Shown here piece by piece: positions 61,669-64,000 of a stretch of 64,000 bases of DNA. The DNA comes from Neckera pumila. Taxonomy: Eukaryota; Streptophyta; Bryopsida; Hypnales; Neckeraceae. Location: assembly GCA_963969595.1 (NCBI GenBank), contig OZ018409.1, positions 870,501 through 934,500 on the forward strand, in the 5' to 3' direction. Numbering within the stretch: position 1 is the stretch's first letter; the number at the start of each line of letters is the position of its first letter. The notes beneath the pieces were generated by a model. That model saw only the letters and a program-made list of their open reading frames with translations. It did no database searches and had not been told where the DNA came from. The position numbers and the translations under genes were made by a program.

Positions 61669-63375
61669 TTGAGCGAGGACCGAGAGGACTGATGTTTGCT
61701 GGTACGGAGGAACTACCAGCTTCGATAGTTCTATCCGGATCAGATGAATTCAAGTCGATCAGGGAATCCCATGATCTGCATCTCAATATCGAGGTATTAA
61801 TTAAGAGCTTCCTCTCAACTATGCAGTTCAATGATATGTAGATCATGTCCATGCTGAGGCTTTGAGAACTTAACCAGAACCACCTACATTGACGTTGATA
61901 TGTCGATCATTTTTCCCATTATTACAGGATTCGAAATTTTCAGAAAATCTTTTTCTTGTCCCAAATTAAAGATCCCAAATGATGGGTGATAATCATTTAA
62001 AAATAGGTGAAATCATCAAATTTGAATAAGCTTGCAAAGTACCAATTAATGTAGATGGGAAATTTCATTAAAAATGGCGGTATTCCATAGGAATTCGAGC
62101 AATTCATGCATGCAAGATCTAATAACCAAGGCTTTCAGTGCGCCATGCAAACTAATCTACTGGGCAGAATTCATCTGAAATTCCTCACTGTAGATCTAAC
62201 CCTAGAGTTTCAATGTGAAATTAATTAAGTAATTCTGCCCATCTCGAGAGTGAGATAGTTGAGTACCGACCGAGACCTAGCAATCAAGCAGGCCTTGAAA
62301 CTCCACCACCGAGGCTCCAATTATTCCGACTACATAAACTGGCCATGCGGAGACACAATACCATTCCAATCTGCTTTGAGTTTCTGCTTTGAGGCAAGGG
62401 CTTTGAGGTCTTCAAGTGCAGAAGATAGTAAACAATTTACAGTCAGTGAACGTGTGTAGAGCTGGAGACAAACTGCTGAGGCCAAGGTATTGGACTCCAT
62501 CTATTTGAAATACTGTTTAATTGCTGTTTGGCTGTTTCCTTTGAGCTAGGTTAAGGTCGTCCCCTTCTTGTTTGCAACAACGTGCGGTATTTCTCCCGTC
62601 CTGAAATTGATGAACTAATTGTTGTCTGCCACATTGAAAAGATAGAATCATGCAGAGTTACTCGTAAGTTAAAATGCATGGCGAGATATGTTATTGGCAC
62701 TTCTGTAGAGTTCCCTCAGATGTAAACCAGTCAGTCCTAGTTTTTTAATCTCTATGCGCACACGTACATGTAACAATTTTGGAGCTTTGAACCAGCCTAA
62801 TTGGCAACTACTATGACCATGAAAACAGAACCGTACATTTGCTCAATACACTGTCGATCCTTGCAATGATTTCGTTTTAAGTTCAGGAACGATGTAATTG
62901 TCTGGGTTGGTCGGGGCTGTGAAAGGCGTAGAGCTACACAGGTCTACATGTGATCCACAGAATCTTCATTCATCTTCAGTTGAAAATCCAGGCAGGCTTC
63001 TAGATATTAAATTGTCAAACAAATTCCTTGAAACCTTCCCATTTCATTAAACGAATAAGTAGAAACTTATTTCATGAAATTAATGTCTCCATTCCACTAC
63101 ATAGGTTCAATTTAATCAGCCCAGTTGTTGTCGTGTACAGGTACTCTCCTCTAGCAGCTCGTCGAAGTCAACTTGAATCCACCTCATCGGGAACTAGCTA
63201 GTCTCGGATCGGAGAAGATCCACCTGAACCGGACACCAGTCCTCCCGATCGGTCCCCATGCAACAGATATCTCCCTTCAGCTGCAAAGTGAAGCGCGCAT
63301 AACTTGGCAACAATCAGCTCAGCAACGAGTTCAGCGGGCGAATCCATCCAAGATTCCAAGCAGAGAAACAGACAC
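61669..63375. other. Upstream regions of orphan gene copies 2 and 3
   Basis: The block at about 61690-61800 (minus) matches both 47800-47880 (minus) and about 63165-63260 (plus): the phrase 'CGACTTGAATTCATCT' and its variants. A lone MITE end lies at about 62048-62090 (AAATTTCATTAAAAATGGCGG type). No other gene is recognised. Confidence 0.45.
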
Positions 63376-64000
63376 ATGAAGCCCTCCCGGAAGCCCGATG
63401 CCCGCCTGCAGTCCAAAGTTCAAAAGAATCGTCTACGCAAGACCGCAACTCGAGAGCCTATGGATGTCCATGCCGGGTCTTCTTCCGAGCCTTTCGTCGG
63501 ACCTTTATCCAGCGATGAATTTCGGTGGCCGCCAGTGGAAGTTCCCAGACGCTTCCGATCGCTGAGCGTTGACACTACCCTCCCCAGACGTCTGTCGGTG
63601 AAGCCACACGTTGTGCTTGGGGTGAATGTGGTTTCCGGTCGCCGCGGCAACTCAGGCATACGCCCGCGTCGCCCGGTCCCTTTCCCGTTGTGTCGGGTTC
63701 CTTCTTCGCACCTCTCCTGCGTTTTGCAAGCACTTGGAATTGATCCACCTGTAGCGGGTACGCCAGTGGGGACTCTGGTTACGAAGATTCATAAATCCGC
63801 TTGCTCAGCATTTGCTGCAGTGAAAATGCGAAGTGTGATTCAAGTCTCACAAGTTTCAAATGTTGCTGGGGCGACTACCCAACTGTTGCAGCAGAACATG
63901 AAGCTGCACCCCGTCCTTGGGATTTATGTTCCCACCCGTCGCCGTTCAATTCGTAGAGTTATTTCAATTCTTCTTTTCAGCGGCACAGAAGTACAGGATT
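63376..64000 (+). CDS. Orphan family protein, copy 3 (cut by window end)
   Basis: Open from the ATG at 63376 to the last base, 208 codons without a stop. I do not recognise the family. The N-terminus is basic and probably disordered ('MKPSRKPDARLQ'), followed by 'AGSSSEPF', 'WPPVEVPRRFR', 'LPRRLSVK', 'RPRRPVPF', 'TPVGTLVTKI', 'NVAGATTQLLQQNMKLHP' and a Tyr/Arg-rich 'IYVPTRRRSIRR'. It is collinear and uninterrupted where copies 1 and 2 are broken, so it looks like the working member. No membrane segment or signal peptide is visible. Its start is chosen by alignment to copy 1 (MKPTRKP). It lies opposite in orientation to copies 1 and 2. Function unknown. Confidence 0.7.
   Translation, partial: MKPSRKPDARLQSKVQKNRLRKTATREPMDVHAGSSSEPFVGPLSSDEFRWPPVEVPRRFRSLSVDTTLPRRLSVKPHVVLGVNVVSGRRGNSGIRPRRPVPFPLCRVPSSHLSCVLQALGIDPPVAGTPVGTLVTKIHKSACSAFAAVKMRSVIQVSQVSNVAGATTQLLQQNMKLHPVLGIYVPTRRRSIRRVISILLFSGTEVQD

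Noticed and set aside
63420..63659. Minus-strand frame of 79 codons
   Set aside because: Antisense to the conserved orphan frame at 63376-64000.
1..64000. tRNA, rRNA or other structured RNA genes
   Set aside because: I saw no cloverleaf with A and B boxes and no rRNA-like sequence by eye. A covariance-model scan was not possible, so short RNA genes cannot be excluded.

Overview
This window is nuclear DNA of a land plant. It is AT-rich and crowded with transposons, and it carries two conserved plant genes that can be resolved to the base. The pentatricopeptide-repeat (PPR) gene is cut by four introns, whereas most flowering-plant PPR genes lack introns. Together with the DUF7869-like and Crinkler-RHS-like relics, this suggests a bryophyte or other non-seed plant. 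That placement is inference; no species is claimed.

Layout. 1-2.4 kb: duplicated interstitial telomere-type repeats, a blank AT/CT-rich stretch, then a degraded array of about 23-bp palindromes. 2.4-5.26 kb: a DUF7869-like gene broken by two in-frame stops. 8.3-9.65 kb: a decayed Crinkler/RHS-type NTPase-nuclease gene. 10.9-12.3 kb: two non-autonomous transposons. 13.7-14.3 kb: uncertain exons. 16.0-18.35 kb, minus strand: an eight-exon TRAPPC5 (Trs31) gene, complete at 195 residues. 19.5-24 kb: transposons. 25.1-28.9 kb, plus strand: a five-exon P-class PPR gene of 848 residues.

29.7-46.9 kb is a nest of elements. A roughly 10.8-kb repeat unit with long inverted arms lies next to a partial second copy, making a large palindrome near 36.04 kb. 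These units have been hit by at least five further transposon families. Because the repeat copies are paralogous, several insertions have a matching empty site elsewhere in the window, which shows their target-site duplications directly (TTAA, TTA, AATTG). 46.8-47.8, 61.1-61.7 and 63.4-64.0 kb hold three copies of an unidentified protein family with a shared promoter region. The third copy is open to the window edge and looks the most intact.

52.8-58.2 kb is a young Ty1/Copia retrotransposon on the minus strand: 274-bp LTRs with 3 differences, AATTG target duplication, and gag-pol in one frame interrupted only by two UGA codons. Around 49.3 kb lies a stray fragment of the PPR gene's last exon.

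The two housekeeping genes (vesicle tethering and probable organellar RNA processing) show no functional link. Nearly everything else is mobile or derived from mobile DNA.
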